Positions 53,580-62,096 of a DNA stretch of 64,000 nucleotides are shown here, piece by piece. Location: NCBI GenBank assembly GCA_030145275.1, contig JAQYVV010000004.1:62001-126000 (forward strand), given 5' to 3'. A program made the position numbers and the translations under genes. The notes under the pieces were generated by a model, which did not search any database, was not told the DNA's origin, and worked only from the letters and a program-made list of their open reading frames with translations. Position 1 is the stretch's first letter; every line of letters starts with the position of its first letter. Origin of the DNA: Desulfurivibrionaceae bacterium (GTDB lineage Bacteria; Desulfobacterota; Desulfobulbia; Desulfobulbales; VMSU01).

Positions 53580-55797
53580 TGTCCAAAATTCCGTACGGGC
53601 CGACGGTTAAGTTCCTATGCATTATATAGGTTGGATTTTCTGTGCCGGTGTTGTTGGTTTTATTCTGTCCTGTCCAATATGCCTGATCTATAGAATACGG
53701 GTTTATCTTCGTTCCTTCAAGAACTTTTCCCTGTGGTGTCATGGTTAATTCGTAATTGGATCCGTTCATGGTCACCACTTGAGGGAACCTGTTATTTGCA
53801 GGTGTGTCAGATAGTTGTTTAGCTAATGCTTTTAATTGTTTGGATTTACTGGCAGCCAAATCTTTCAAGAGAACCTGGACGTTTTGTGAAGCGGGGAAAA
53901 AATTCTTCTGATTCCTATTTTCTCCTTTTAATCTAATCTCATGGGAGGAGGGACGTATTTGATCGATGGGCACAGGCTGTTGTAGGTTTACCAGGGTTTG
54001 TTCAGCTGGTGGTGTCTCTGGGGCCCGTGGCTGCTCAGTCTGTTTTCTTTTGTAAATTTTGCGGTTTTGGTACAGAGGGCTAGGAGATTCGCTATATTTC
54101 TGCGCGCTTCCTGTCTCCTGGATGGGTTGTGCCTCTTCTTCTGGGCCTAAGATAAAGGTCTTATTCCCGTTGTTGAGTTGTTTGAAGGCAAAGGGATTTG
54201 GGACGGAATATGTCGTTTTTGTACTGGAGGCAAAATAGGTCAGAACTTTTTGGTCATGGCTTTCCATTATGCTGGCCAGACCTCGGTCGGCGTTTGAGCT
54301 GATTGTCTTGGGAAGGGGGTCGTAGCCAATTGAGTTATAGATGTTGCCAATGGCCCCTTGAAGTTCAGAAAAGGTAATCCCGAGCTGCATTTCTGCCGAC
54401 AGGGCATTCACCTTATTTCGTATTTCCTCAAGCTCGTTGCCTGTTTTTGTTTTTTTTGCTGCATCTGTATGCCAAAGTTTGCGTTGATGCACCTCATCAA
54501 GTTGGGCGACGATTTGATACTCTTTTAAAGACAGATGGAATTGTTGTTTTGAGATGTTCACCTGACTGAGGACCATCATGGAGGCTGCCATGTGTCGTTG
54601 TTTTGCTAGGTCCCTTTGTAAGGTGGCGTTGCTGATCGCAGTTTTGGATGAGAGCAGATTGAAAGCGTTCCAGGAAAGGCTTAAACCGGCATGCATCCAG
54701 CTGTTATTATAGAGATAACTGTTGCTTTCATAATTTGCCCCGGTGCTGAGCTCGATACCAGGCAGCATCCTCAGCATGGCTTTTTTTATTTCATGGGAGC
54801 CAATTCGTTCCTGGTATGCCTCTGTCCGTAATTCAGGCCGCTGCATAAGGGCGTATTTTTCCAGCAACTCCAAAGAGAAATCAGGATACTCAAGGGATCT
54901 TTCTTTGGCAGTTTTTAGTGTGAACTTAATACCAGGCTTTACATTCATTAAGTTTGCAAGTTCGGTTTTTGCCAGGGCAAGATTTCGCCGCATATTCCAG
55001 AGCTGCTGGACTGTTTCGAGAAGTTCCTGCTGATAGTCGAGTACCTTTAATGGTTTGTCTGCCTGGGCTTTTTCCATCTGTCGGGAGCGTTGCAGAGCAA
55101 ATTCAACCTCTTTCACAAGTCTGTCCATTTTGGGGATGATTTTTTCGGCACTCACAGCCCGCCAGAAGGCATAACGTATTTCCTGGGCAATATTTTGGGC
55201 TGCTTTACGCCTTTGTTCCTCAGCAATAAGGACTTGGTCTGCCTGCTGTTTCGCCTGCTGATAGCCAACGCCAAAATCAAGGATGTTCCAGACAAAGATA
55301 AGGTCGGAGGTGAAATTATGTTTTTCTTCCGATATGCTAAGGTCGGCGGTCGTTGTTGTGGTGCCGGTGGTCAGATTTTTACTGAAAGAGGCGTTGTAGT
55401 TGTTTCTGGTGTTGTAGCCAGCGGAAGTGACAAGCTGGGGCAAGAGGTCTTTTTGGGCCTGGACGAGTGCCCCTTTTGCCATGGCATTTTCCATGAGTTT
55501 GACTTTATGATTCAGGTTGTATTTTATTGCCCTGGTCATGGCGTCATAAAGTGATATTTCCTGATTGAGCGGTTCTTGTTGGGCAAATATTTCATGAAGG
55601 TCATCTTTTGCTTTTTGGTTGAGTTCTTCCGGGGTAAACGGAACAGGAGATATTGCACAGCCCGTTGATAGAATGAGGAGCAGGAGAGAGTTTAGTAGTA
55701 TAAATTTAAAAGATCTCTTTGTCTCTGGTGGGCATGTTTTCGAGAAACGATTGGCAAAAAGAAGAGGACTTGTTGGTTTGTTCATTAGAGTTACCAC
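53563..55797 (-). CDS. TolC-family outer-membrane protein with C-terminal extension
   Basis: 744 residues. A lipobox-like signal (LLLILSTGCAISPV) suggests a lipid-anchored outer-membrane factor. The two TolC repeats span about 70-480 (SLYDAMTRAIKYNLN to NIYNSIGYDPLP), with the usual alpha-barrel helices. The following 250 residues are Pro/Gln-rich and show no TolC likeness (to IMHRNLTVGPYGILDNENIR), which is unusual. Either ATG 55797 or 55785 may be used. It is the first gene of the export cluster and would be the outer-membrane channel for the giant protein. Confidence 0.85.
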   Translation of the reverse strand: MVTLMNKPTSPLLFANRFSKTCPPETKRSFKFILLNSLLLLILSTGCAISPVPFTPEELNQKAKDDLHEIFAQQEPLNQEISLYDAMTRAIKYNLNHKVKLMENAMAKGALVQAQKDLLPQLVTSAGYNTRNNYNASFSKNLTTGTTTTTADLSISEEKHNFTSDLIFVWNILDFGVGYQQAKQQADQVLIAEEQRRKAAQNIAQEIRYAFWRAVSAEKIIPKMDRLVKEVEFALQRSRQMEKAQADKPLKVLDYQQELLETVQQLWNMRRNLALAKTELANLMNVKPGIKFTLKTAKERSLEYPDFSLELLEKYALMQRPELRTEAYQERIGSHEIKKAMLRMLPGIELSTGANYESNSYLYNNSWMHAGLSLSWNAFNLLSSKTAISNATLQRDLAKQRHMAASMMVLSQVNISKQQFHLSLKEYQIVAQLDEVHQRKLWHTDAAKKTKTGNELEEIRNKVNALSAEMQLGITFSELQGAIGNIYNSIGYDPLPKTISSNADRGLASIMESHDQKVLTYFASSTKTTYSVPNPFAFKQLNNGNKTFILGPEEEAQPIQETGSAQKYSESPSPLYQNRKIYKRKQTEQPRAPETPPAEQTLVNLQQPVPIDQIRPSSHEIRLKGENRNQKNFFPASQNVQVLLKDLAASKSKQLKALAKQLSDTPANNRFPQVVTMNGSNYELTMTPQGKVLEGTKINPYSIDQAYWTGQNKTNNTGTENPTYIMHRNLTVGPYGILDNENIR

Positions 55798-56062
55798 TCC
55801 AAATTTGTATATTATAATCCTGGGCAGAGCGATGTCCTACTTCCATCGCTACAAAGATAATTAATAATAATCGATCAGACCAGGATAAGGTCGGGTTTTT
55901 ATAAAATTTTCCTTTTAAGGAGTATATTATATTACCTTCGGAATATTATAGAAAAACATAAATAGAAGATGATAATATGATTGAAAATGGTATGAATAAA
56001 TTTCTTTGTTTCTTAGCTGCATATATCGAAAATACAATTTAAAAAAGAAGAGGGGACGCATT

Positions 56063-57214
56063 ATGGGAACAAATAATGTAGTTTTTCTTGAGGTTATTGA
56101 ATGGTTTGATGAATCCGGGCAGGAGATGGTGCATCGTATCCCGGAAGAGGGGTCCGGTGAAATTAAATATGGTGCTCAGCTGGTTGTTCGTGAAAGCCAG
56201 GCCGGTGTTTTTTTCTATAATGGTAAGGCTTGCGAGGCTTTTGGGGTCGGACGCCATACCCTGAAAACAGCCAATATTCCCATCCTCACCAAAATTCTCT
56301 CTATCCCTTGGGGGGCAACAAGCCCTCTACGAGCAGAAGTTTATTTTGCCAATCTCAAAACTTTCGCCAATTTAAAATGGGGTACCAGAAGTCCCGTTGC
56401 ATTTAAAGATTCCGAGCTGGGGCTTATCCGTTTAAGGGCTCATGGTGTTTTTAATATTCAAGTGGTGCAACCGATCCTCTTTATCAATACCCTGGTTGGC
56501 ACCATGCATAAATTTTCAACCAATGATATTGAAGATTATCTCCGTCGTGTCATTGTCTCTCGATTTAATGATCATCTCGGTGAACATCTCGACACCGTAC
56601 TCAATCTACCAGGCAGATATGAGGAACTTTCCAAGGGCCTACAGGAAAAGGTGCATGAAGATCTTGGTCGCTTTGGGCTTTCAATGACCGGCCTTTACAT
56701 AACTTCTATAACTCCGCCTCCTGAAGTCCAGAAAACCATCGATGATCAGAGCCGCCTTAACGTCATCCAGGACATGGATAAACTGGTGAAGTTGAAGGCT
56801 GCGGCCGCAATGGAAAAAGCTGCTGAAGCCTCAGGAGGTGAAGCCGGGGCAGGTTTAGGGATGGGGATGGGCCTGATGATGCCGGCAATGTTTTCTTCTT
56901 CTTTCCAGGGGCAAAGCGTAAAAGCAGAGTCTCAACAGCAGGGCGGAGGAGAAAACGAAGCTGAGCAGCTTTGTCAAGATTGTAAGCTGCCTGTTCCTAA
57001 AGATGCGCGTTTTTGTCACCACTGTGGGCATCAGATTGTTGTTTTTAGTAAATGCGCTACATGTGGGAAAAATCTCTCTTCCAGTGCTAAATTTTGTTCA
57101 CGGTGCGGGGATCCTGTTTCAAAAACTCCCACTGAAAAAATATGCTCCGTCTGTCAAAAGGAAAACTTGGCGGAATCAACGTTCTGTAATCAATGCGGTG
57201 AAAAAATAAGCTGA
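56063..57214 (+). CDS. SPFH-domain protein with three C-terminal zinc ribbons
   Basis: 383 residues from ATG 56063 (AGGGG ribosome site; the start at 56006 lacks one). The SPFH (band 7) domain (about 30-250; EVIEWFDESGQEMVH, QAGVFFYNGKACEAFGVG, LGRFGLSMTGLYITSITPP) is followed by a Gly/Met-rich low-complexity link, then three CxxC..CxxC zinc ribbons (CQDCKL, CATCGK, CSVCQK with their partners). Resembles the YdjI-like proteins found in Bacillus PspA/YdjF operons. It precedes the next zinc-ribbon gene by two bases, so the two are cotranscribed. Acts probably in membrane organisation. Confidence 0.88.
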   Translation: MGTNNVVFLEVIEWFDESGQEMVHRIPEEGSGEIKYGAQLVVRESQAGVFFYNGKACEAFGVGRHTLKTANIPILTKILSIPWGATSPLRAEVYFANLKTFANLKWGTRSPVAFKDSELGLIRLRAHGVFNIQVVQPILFINTLVGTMHKFSTNDIEDYLRRVIVSRFNDHLGEHLDTVLNLPGRYEELSKGLQEKVHEDLGRFGLSMTGLYITSITPPPEVQKTIDDQSRLNVIQDMDKLVKLKAAAAMEKAAEASGGEAGAGLGMGMGLMMPAMFSSSFQGQSVKAESQQQGGGENEAEQLCQDCKLPVPKDARFCHHCGHQIVVFSKCATCGKNLSSSAKFCSRCGDPVSKTPTEKICSVCQKENLAESTFCNQCGEKIS

Positions 57215-57216
57215 TC

Positions 57217-58431
57217 ATGAGCTTTCGGGTAGAACATAGTTGCCCTCAGTGTGGGGCTCCCATTGAGTTTTCAGAGACCGACCATCTTATTCAATGCAAC
57301 TATTGTAGTGTAAAGAGTTTTTTGGCCGCTGAAGAATATCACTTTGTGATAACTTCAAAACTAGGTGGGGAACATATCCTTGCTCCGTATCTTCGCTTTC
57401 GGGGGACGGAGTATTATTGTGATACAAAGGGTGTTGGGCACCGGATTGTTGATTTTACCCAACTTGGTCTATCCATGAAATCTTTGCCCGATTCCCTTGG
57501 TGTCCGTCCCCAAGCCCTAAAACTCAAATTTGCCGGCAAGGATGATGGCCGTTTTCTGAAAAATTTTCTTACCTTGCCGGAAGCATTAAGCAAGGCTGAA
57601 AAGGCAGTAAGAGATATACGGCCTCTTGATATCGTGCATCGGGCCTATATTGGTGACACGGTCAGTCGAGTCTATCTCCCTCTGGCAATCCAAGATGGAA
57701 AACTCTTCGATGCTGTATCCAGCCAGATGATCGGCAATCTTCCCAAGGATCGGGACATTTTTGAACCTGCCTACGATAGTGATGCTAATTGGCAGCCCGA
57801 ATTTATTGCAACGATTTGCCCCCAATGCGGTTGGGACCTAGACGGGGAGTCTGATTCAATTGCCTTGAGCTGCAGCAATTGCGATACCCTATGGAAAATA
57901 AAGGACGGCCAATTAATTGGCTTGGACTATCAGGTTATGTCCGGGGGCGAAAAGGATTGTCTCTATCTTCCTTTCTGGAAAATGGAGCCGGAATTTTCAG
58001 GTATTGAAATGGATTCCTATGCCCAATTTTTAAAAATCACCAATCAGCCAGTGCTGATACGGCCTGAATGGGAAAACAGAAAACTGTTCTTCTGGACTCC
58101 CGCCTTTAAGGTGCGGCCTAAAATATATCTGCGCCTGACCAAACAATTGACCGTATCACAAAAAGAGTTTGAACCGGAAATGACCCTGCCTAAAAAACAT
58201 CATCCCGTAACAATGCCCGTGGCCGAGGCGATTCAAAGCCTGAAAACCGTTTTGGCTTCCGCAACTTGTAATAAAAGGAATGTTTTGCCTATATTGGCGG
58301 ACATATCCTGTACTGTTCGTAATTTCAGCCTCGTTTATCTGCCATTTTCGGTTGGGCACCATGATTTGATTCAGGAACAGTTCAAGATTAACATCAATAA
58401 TAAGGTCCTTAAATATGGCAGGTATTTATGA
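57217..58431 (+). CDS. Zinc-ribbon protein paired with SPFH gene
   Basis: 404 residues with an N-terminal zinc ribbon (CPQCGAPIEFSE and CNYC near residues 9 and 29) and a second (CPQCGWDLDGESDSIALSC near 205). The rest has no named domain; it may fold as an alpha/beta protein with Trp-rich regions (LPFWKMEPEFSG). It starts two bases after the SPFH gene and resembles YdjG-type partners of SPFH/PspA systems, where zinc-ribbon proteins pair with the SPFH protein at the membrane. Function inferred from pairing. Confidence 0.72.
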   Translation: MSFRVEHSCPQCGAPIEFSETDHLIQCNYCSVKSFLAAEEYHFVITSKLGGEHILAPYLRFRGTEYYCDTKGVGHRIVDFTQLGLSMKSLPDSLGVRPQALKLKFAGKDDGRFLKNFLTLPEALSKAEKAVRDIRPLDIVHRAYIGDTVSRVYLPLAIQDGKLFDAVSSQMIGNLPKDRDIFEPAYDSDANWQPEFIATICPQCGWDLDGESDSIALSCSNCDTLWKIKDGQLIGLDYQVMSGGEKDCLYLPFWKMEPEFSGIEMDSYAQFLKITNQPVLIRPEWENRKLFFWTPAFKVRPKIYLRLTKQLTVSQKEFEPEMTLPKKHHPVTMPVAEAIQSLKTVLASATCNKRNVLPILADISCTVRNFSLVYLPFSVGHHDLIQEQFKININNKVLKYGRYL

Positions 58432-58471
58432 TTGTCTGTCGTAATCTTGTGTACTGTTGAATTGGTTATTT

Positions 58472-58530
58472 GTAAATATTCGGTTTGAGCTAAAAAAGTT
58501 AAATAAACCGAAAAACCCGTAAGTATTCGG
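58472..58530. repeat. Pair of direct GTAAATATTCGG tip motifs before livK
   Basis: GTAAATATTCGG (58472) and GTAAGTATTCGG (58519) occur in the same direction 47 bases apart, with CGGTTT..AAACCG forming a small hairpin between them. This matches the tip of the palindromic elements but without a full palindrome, so it may be a decayed or minimal copy. The livK gene starts 90 bases later. Confidence 0.45.
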
Positions 58531-58617
58531 CATGACTGGTGTTTGTATTAGTAGTTTTTTTGCTTTTTCCCTGCTATATCAGGGGAGGTTTGTAACGAGA
58601 ATTCGAAAGGAGAAAAT

Positions 58618-59745
58618 ATGAAAAAAATAACAACTTTTCTTGTCTTGTTAGGATGTGTATCTTTTTACTCACTCTCAGTGAGTCAGCAGGTCTTTGCCGC
58701 AGATACCATTAAAATCGGTGTAGCAGGTGCCCATAGCGGCGATCTTGCATCCTATGGCCTGCCCACGGTAAAGGCGGCGGAGCTTGTTGTCAAAGAGGTA
58801 AATGCTAAAGGCGGAATCCTCGGCCGTCAGGTTGAACTGTTGCCGGAAGACGATGTGTGTAAACCGGAAGTTGCCACCAATACGGCCACAAAACTAGTTT
58901 CTCAGAAGGTTGACGCGGTAATCGGCCACATCTGCAGTGGTGCAACCAAGGCCGCTCTTGGGATTTACAAGGCCTCAGACCTTGTAGTCGTTTCCCCCTC
59001 AGCAACCAATCCTGCTCTGACCCAAAGCGGTGATTATCCCAATTTTTTTCGGACGATCGCCTCTGATGACGCTCAGGCTAAAAGGGAAGTTGATTTCGTT
59101 CTTGATGTGCTCAAGGTTCGGAAAATTGCTGTTATCCATGATAAGGGTGATTATGGCAAGGGGTTGGCCGAGTTCGCCAGGGATTTTCTCATTCAAGATC
59201 CGAGGGCTGATGTTGTTTTGTTTGAAGGTGTAACCCCTGGTGCAGTCGACTATTCAGCCATTGTTCAGAAGATTAGAAGAAACAAGGCCGAGGCCGTTAT
59301 TTTTGGAGGATATCACCCCGAGGCATCAAAAATAATCACTCAGATGCGTAAAAAAAGGATTAAGATCCCTTTCGTATCAGATGATGGTGTTAAAGATGAT
59401 ACCTTTATTAAGGTAGCCGGGAAATATGCGGAGGGCGTTTATGCCACCGGTCCAATGGATACATCCAAAAATCCTTTGACTATAAGTGCCACCGAAGCGC
59501 ACAAAAAGAGCTATGGTAAAGCTCCTGGAGCTTTTTTTCTAAATGCCTATGCTGCAGCCCAGGTGTTACTTAATGCTATTGAAAAGGCGGGCTCCACAGA
59601 GATTGAAGCATTGACCAAGGCCCTGCGCAGTGAATATATGGAAACGCCACTGGGGTCTATCCGTTTTGATGAAAGAGGCGATGCAATCGGGGTTGGCTTC
59701 TCGATGTTTCAAGTTAGAAATGGCGCCTACGTGGAAGTAAAGTAA
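58618..59745 (+). CDS. livK: Branched-chain amino-acid-binding periplasmic protein
   Basis: Type I periplasmic binding protein for leucine/isoleucine/valine or a related substrate. The 375-residue precursor begins with a signal peptide (LVLLGCVSFYSLSVSQQVFA) and continues IKIGVAGAHSGDLASYGLP, AVIGHICSGATKAALGIY, and VVVSPSATNPALTQSGDY. Good AAAGGAG ribosome site. The livH gene begins at the very next base. LivK-type proteins can also bind urea, amides or other ligands, so the substrate is not certain. Confidence 0.93.
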   Translation: MKKITTFLVLLGCVSFYSLSVSQQVFAADTIKIGVAGAHSGDLASYGLPTVKAAELVVKEVNAKGGILGRQVELLPEDDVCKPEVATNTATKLVSQKVDAVIGHICSGATKAALGIYKASDLVVVSPSATNPALTQSGDYPNFFRTIASDDAQAKREVDFVLDVLKVRKIAVIHDKGDYGKGLAEFARDFLIQDPRADVVLFEGVTPGAVDYSAIVQKIRRNKAEAVIFGGYHPEASKIITQMRKKRIKIPFVSDDGVKDDTFIKVAGKYAEGVYATGPMDTSKNPLTISATEAHKKSYGKAPGAFFLNAYAAAQVLLNAIEKAGSTEIEALTKALRSEYMETPLGSIRFDERGDAIGVGFSMFQVRNGAYVEVK

Positions 59746-60648
59746 TTGGAATATTTTCTCGAACTGTTTTTCAGCGGCCTGACCAGGGGCAGTATATATG
59801 CGTTGATTGCCCTTGGTTACACCATGGTATACGGGATCATTGGTCTGATCAACTTTGCCCATGGGGAGATTTATATGATTGGGGCGTTTACTGCTCTTAT
59901 CGTGGCCAGTGTCTTGACCGTTCTAGGGTTTAATCAGTTAGCGATTCTTCTTTGTGCCGGATTTGCTGCAGTTGTGTACTCTTCGGCTTATGGCTACACC
60001 GTTGAGAAGATAGCTTACAAGCCCCTGCGAAATGCCCCCCGTCTGTCTCCTTTGATTAGTGCCATCGGTATGTCCATATTTCTGCAAAATTACGTTTTGC
60101 TTGCTCAAACCTCTGATTTTATGCCTTTCCCAGCTCTTATTCCCGAATTTGAATTTATGGAACCGTATGCCCATATTGTTGGCTCTTCTGAACTGGTTAT
60201 TTTTCTTGTCACCACCTTGGTAATGGTTCTTTTGACCCTGTTGATCAAGTTTTCTTCCATAGGAAAGGCGATGAGGGCAACGGCCCAGGATAAAAAAATG
60301 GCCATGCTTCTGGGTATTGATGTCAACAAGATCATCTCTATTACCTTCGTCATTGGTTCTGCCTTAGCTGCAATAGGAGGGCTGCTGATAGCCTCTCACA
60401 TTGGCCAGATTAATTTCTATATAGGTTTTATTGCCGGGATCAAGGCATTTACAGCGGCGGTATTGGGGGGGATTGGTTCTATCCCTGGGGCGGTACTTGG
60501 AAGTTTTATTCTTGGCTGGACTGAGAGTTTCGCCACAGGGTACATCTCCAGTGATTATGAGGATGTTTTTGCTTTTTCTATTCTGGTTCTGATCCTTATT
60601 TTTAAGCCCGCCGGGTTACTCGGCCGGGACAAGACCAAAAAGGTGTAA
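59746..60648 (+). CDS. livH: Branched-chain amino-acid ABC permease
   Basis: Inner-membrane permease of the LivH type, 300 residues with about eight membrane segments (GSIYALIALGYTMVYGIIGL and NFAHGEIYMIGAF near the start; AVLGGIGSIPGAVLGSFILG near the end). The frame begins with TTG at 59746, directly after the livK stop, with GGAAG eight bases upstream. The TAA stop (60646-60648) lies inside the tip of a 127-bp palindrome. Confidence 0.93.
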   Translation: MEYFLELFFSGLTRGSIYALIALGYTMVYGIIGLINFAHGEIYMIGAFTALIVASVLTVLGFNQLAILLCAGFAAVVYSSAYGYTVEKIAYKPLRNAPRLSPLISAIGMSIFLQNYVLLAQTSDFMPFPALIPEFEFMEPYAHIVGSSELVIFLVTTLVMVLLTLLIKFSSIGKAMRATAQDKKMAMLLGIDVNKIISITFVIGSALAAIGGLLIASHIGQINFYIGFIAGIKAFTAAVLGGIGSIPGAVLGSFILGWTESFATGYISSDYEDVFAFSILVLILIFKPAGLLGRDKTKKV

Positions 60649-60771
60649 ATGATTGAAAAACACTCCATCCGGAGTCTGCGCTTACCTGCGCCCGATCCGA
60701 CTGACTCACGTAGGACTACTACGCTTCGCCAGTCTGATCGAGCACATCTGAAGCCTTTTTCAAACATTTAC
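60645..60771. repeat. 127-bp intergenic palindrome between livH and livM
   Basis: Left arm GTAAATGATTGAAAAACACT, right arm read backwards GTAAATGTTTGAAAAAGGCT; the centre holds GACTGACTCACGTAGGACTA and CGCCAGTCTGATCG segments that also pair in part. The left tip includes the livH stop codon. A hairpin of this size in the middle of a transport operon may lower downstream expression. Confidence 0.75.
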
Positions 60772-60846
60772 GAGTATGTGTTTAGGTTTTGATATCAAAT
60801 CTAATATTTATGTTAGGGTTATTTAATACTTCCACTTGTTCTAAAT

Positions 60847-62052
60847 ATGATAATTGTTGATTACCTTAAGAAGTCCTTTTTTGTCGCCATCTGGTTTATG
60901 TTTTTGACCTTTCCCATTATGGTTATTCGGGTTGATTCAATTGAAGGCATTGTGGAATGGCGCTGGCAAAATATGCTATTGGTGGGCATCGGCAGTTTTA
61001 TCCTTTCACTTGTTGGTCGTTACATCAGAATAAAGCAGGAAAAGGCTGCTAGATCGGTTCAGAAGGGAAGGGTCCAGCAGCTGAAAAGCTCATTGCTGAT
61101 AGATCCAAAAATGTATCTGCCCGGCCTAGCTCTTATCTCTCTTTTGGTTCTTGTTTTCCCCTTTTTGTTTTCAGTCTACCAGACCAATATAATGACCACC
61201 GCCTTGATGTATATCGTCTTAGGGCTAGGCCTGAATATTGTTGTTGGCCTTGCTGGTTTACTAGACTTGGGCTACGTCGCTTTTTATGCTGTCGGTGCCT
61301 ATTGCTACGCTCTTTTAAATCACCATTTTGGTTTAAGTTTCTGGCTCGCATTGCCTCTTGGAGCACTGCTTGGCGCTCTTTTTGGCATAGTCTTAGGTTT
61401 TCCGGTTCTGCGACTTCGCGGTGACTATCTTGCCATCGTGACTTTGGGGTTTGGGGAGATCATCCGGCTTGTTCTTGAAAATTGGAATGAGTTTTCTTTT
61501 GGCCCCAGCGGCATAGCAAATATTGATAGGCCTAATTTTTTTGGCATTGATATGAGCCTCAACGAGTCAATTATTGCCCTTTATTACATGATGGTATGCC
61601 TGGTTCTCTTTAGCATTTTCATGGTGAATCGCCTCCAATCTTCCAGGATCGGACGGGCCTGGATCGCCCTTAGGGAGGACGAGATTGCCTGTCAAGCCAT
61701 GGGTATTGATAAAACCAAAACGAAATTGACTGCATTTGCCCTTGGCGCGACTTGGGCAGGTATGGTTGGTGTTATCTTTGCGGCCAAGACAACCTTTGTG
61801 AATCCTGCCAGTTTCACTTTTCTTGAATCTGCGATTATTTTGTCAATAGTCGTTCTCGGCGGCATGGGGTCCATTGTCGGGGTGGTTGTTGGCGCACTTG
61901 TCCTGATTCTTTTACCAGAATACTTACGTGCCTTTTCCGATTATAGGATGCTCCTGTTTGGTGCCATCATGGTGATTATGATGGTTTTTCGTCCCCAGGG
62001 GATTATCGGAAATGTACGAAAAAGTTATCTTTTTCAAGAGAAGAAAGGCTGA
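60847..62052 (+). CDS. livM: Branched-chain amino-acid ABC permease
   Basis: 401-residue LivM-type permease; the N-terminal 110 residues carry extra membrane segments and a basic loop (YIRIKQEKAARSVQK) before the core (MYIVLGLGLNIVVGLAGLLD, LGYVAFYAVGAYCYALL, and a C-terminal AIILSIVVLGGMGSIVG). Longer than many LivM proteins (about 300-350), as in other proteobacteria. ATG 60847 has no clear ribosome site. It is separated from livH by the palindrome, and livG follows after 44 bases. Confidence 0.92.
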   Translation: MIIVDYLKKSFFVAIWFMFLTFPIMVIRVDSIEGIVEWRWQNMLLVGIGSFILSLVGRYIRIKQEKAARSVQKGRVQQLKSSLLIDPKMYLPGLALISLLVLVFPFLFSVYQTNIMTTALMYIVLGLGLNIVVGLAGLLDLGYVAFYAVGAYCYALLNHHFGLSFWLALPLGALLGALFGIVLGFPVLRLRGDYLAIVTLGFGEIIRLVLENWNEFSFGPSGIANIDRPNFFGIDMSLNESIIALYYMMVCLVLFSIFMVNRLQSSRIGRAWIALREDEIACQAMGIDKTKTKLTAFALGATWAGMVGVIFAAKTTFVNPASFTFLESAIILSIVVLGGMGSIVGVVVGALVLILLPEYLRAFSDYRMLLFGAIMVIMMVFRPQGIIGNVRKSYLFQEKKG

Positions 62053-62061
62053 GGCTGTCGG

Positions 62062-62087
62062 CAACTTTCAGCTTTTACCTTTCAACT
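62062..62087. repeat. Short degenerate TTTCAAC direct repeats before livG
   Basis: CAACTTTCAGCTTTTACCTT followed by TCAACT carries about three 7-base units like those at 24169-24198. It lies directly before the livG start, whose ribosome site is weak. Confidence 0.45.
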
Positions 62088-62096
62088 GTAGTCATT

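Noticed and set aside
40077-55797. Classical type I secretion operon
   Set aside because: No ABC ATPase in the cluster; Walker motifs were looked for in the M50 and HlyD frames and not seen.
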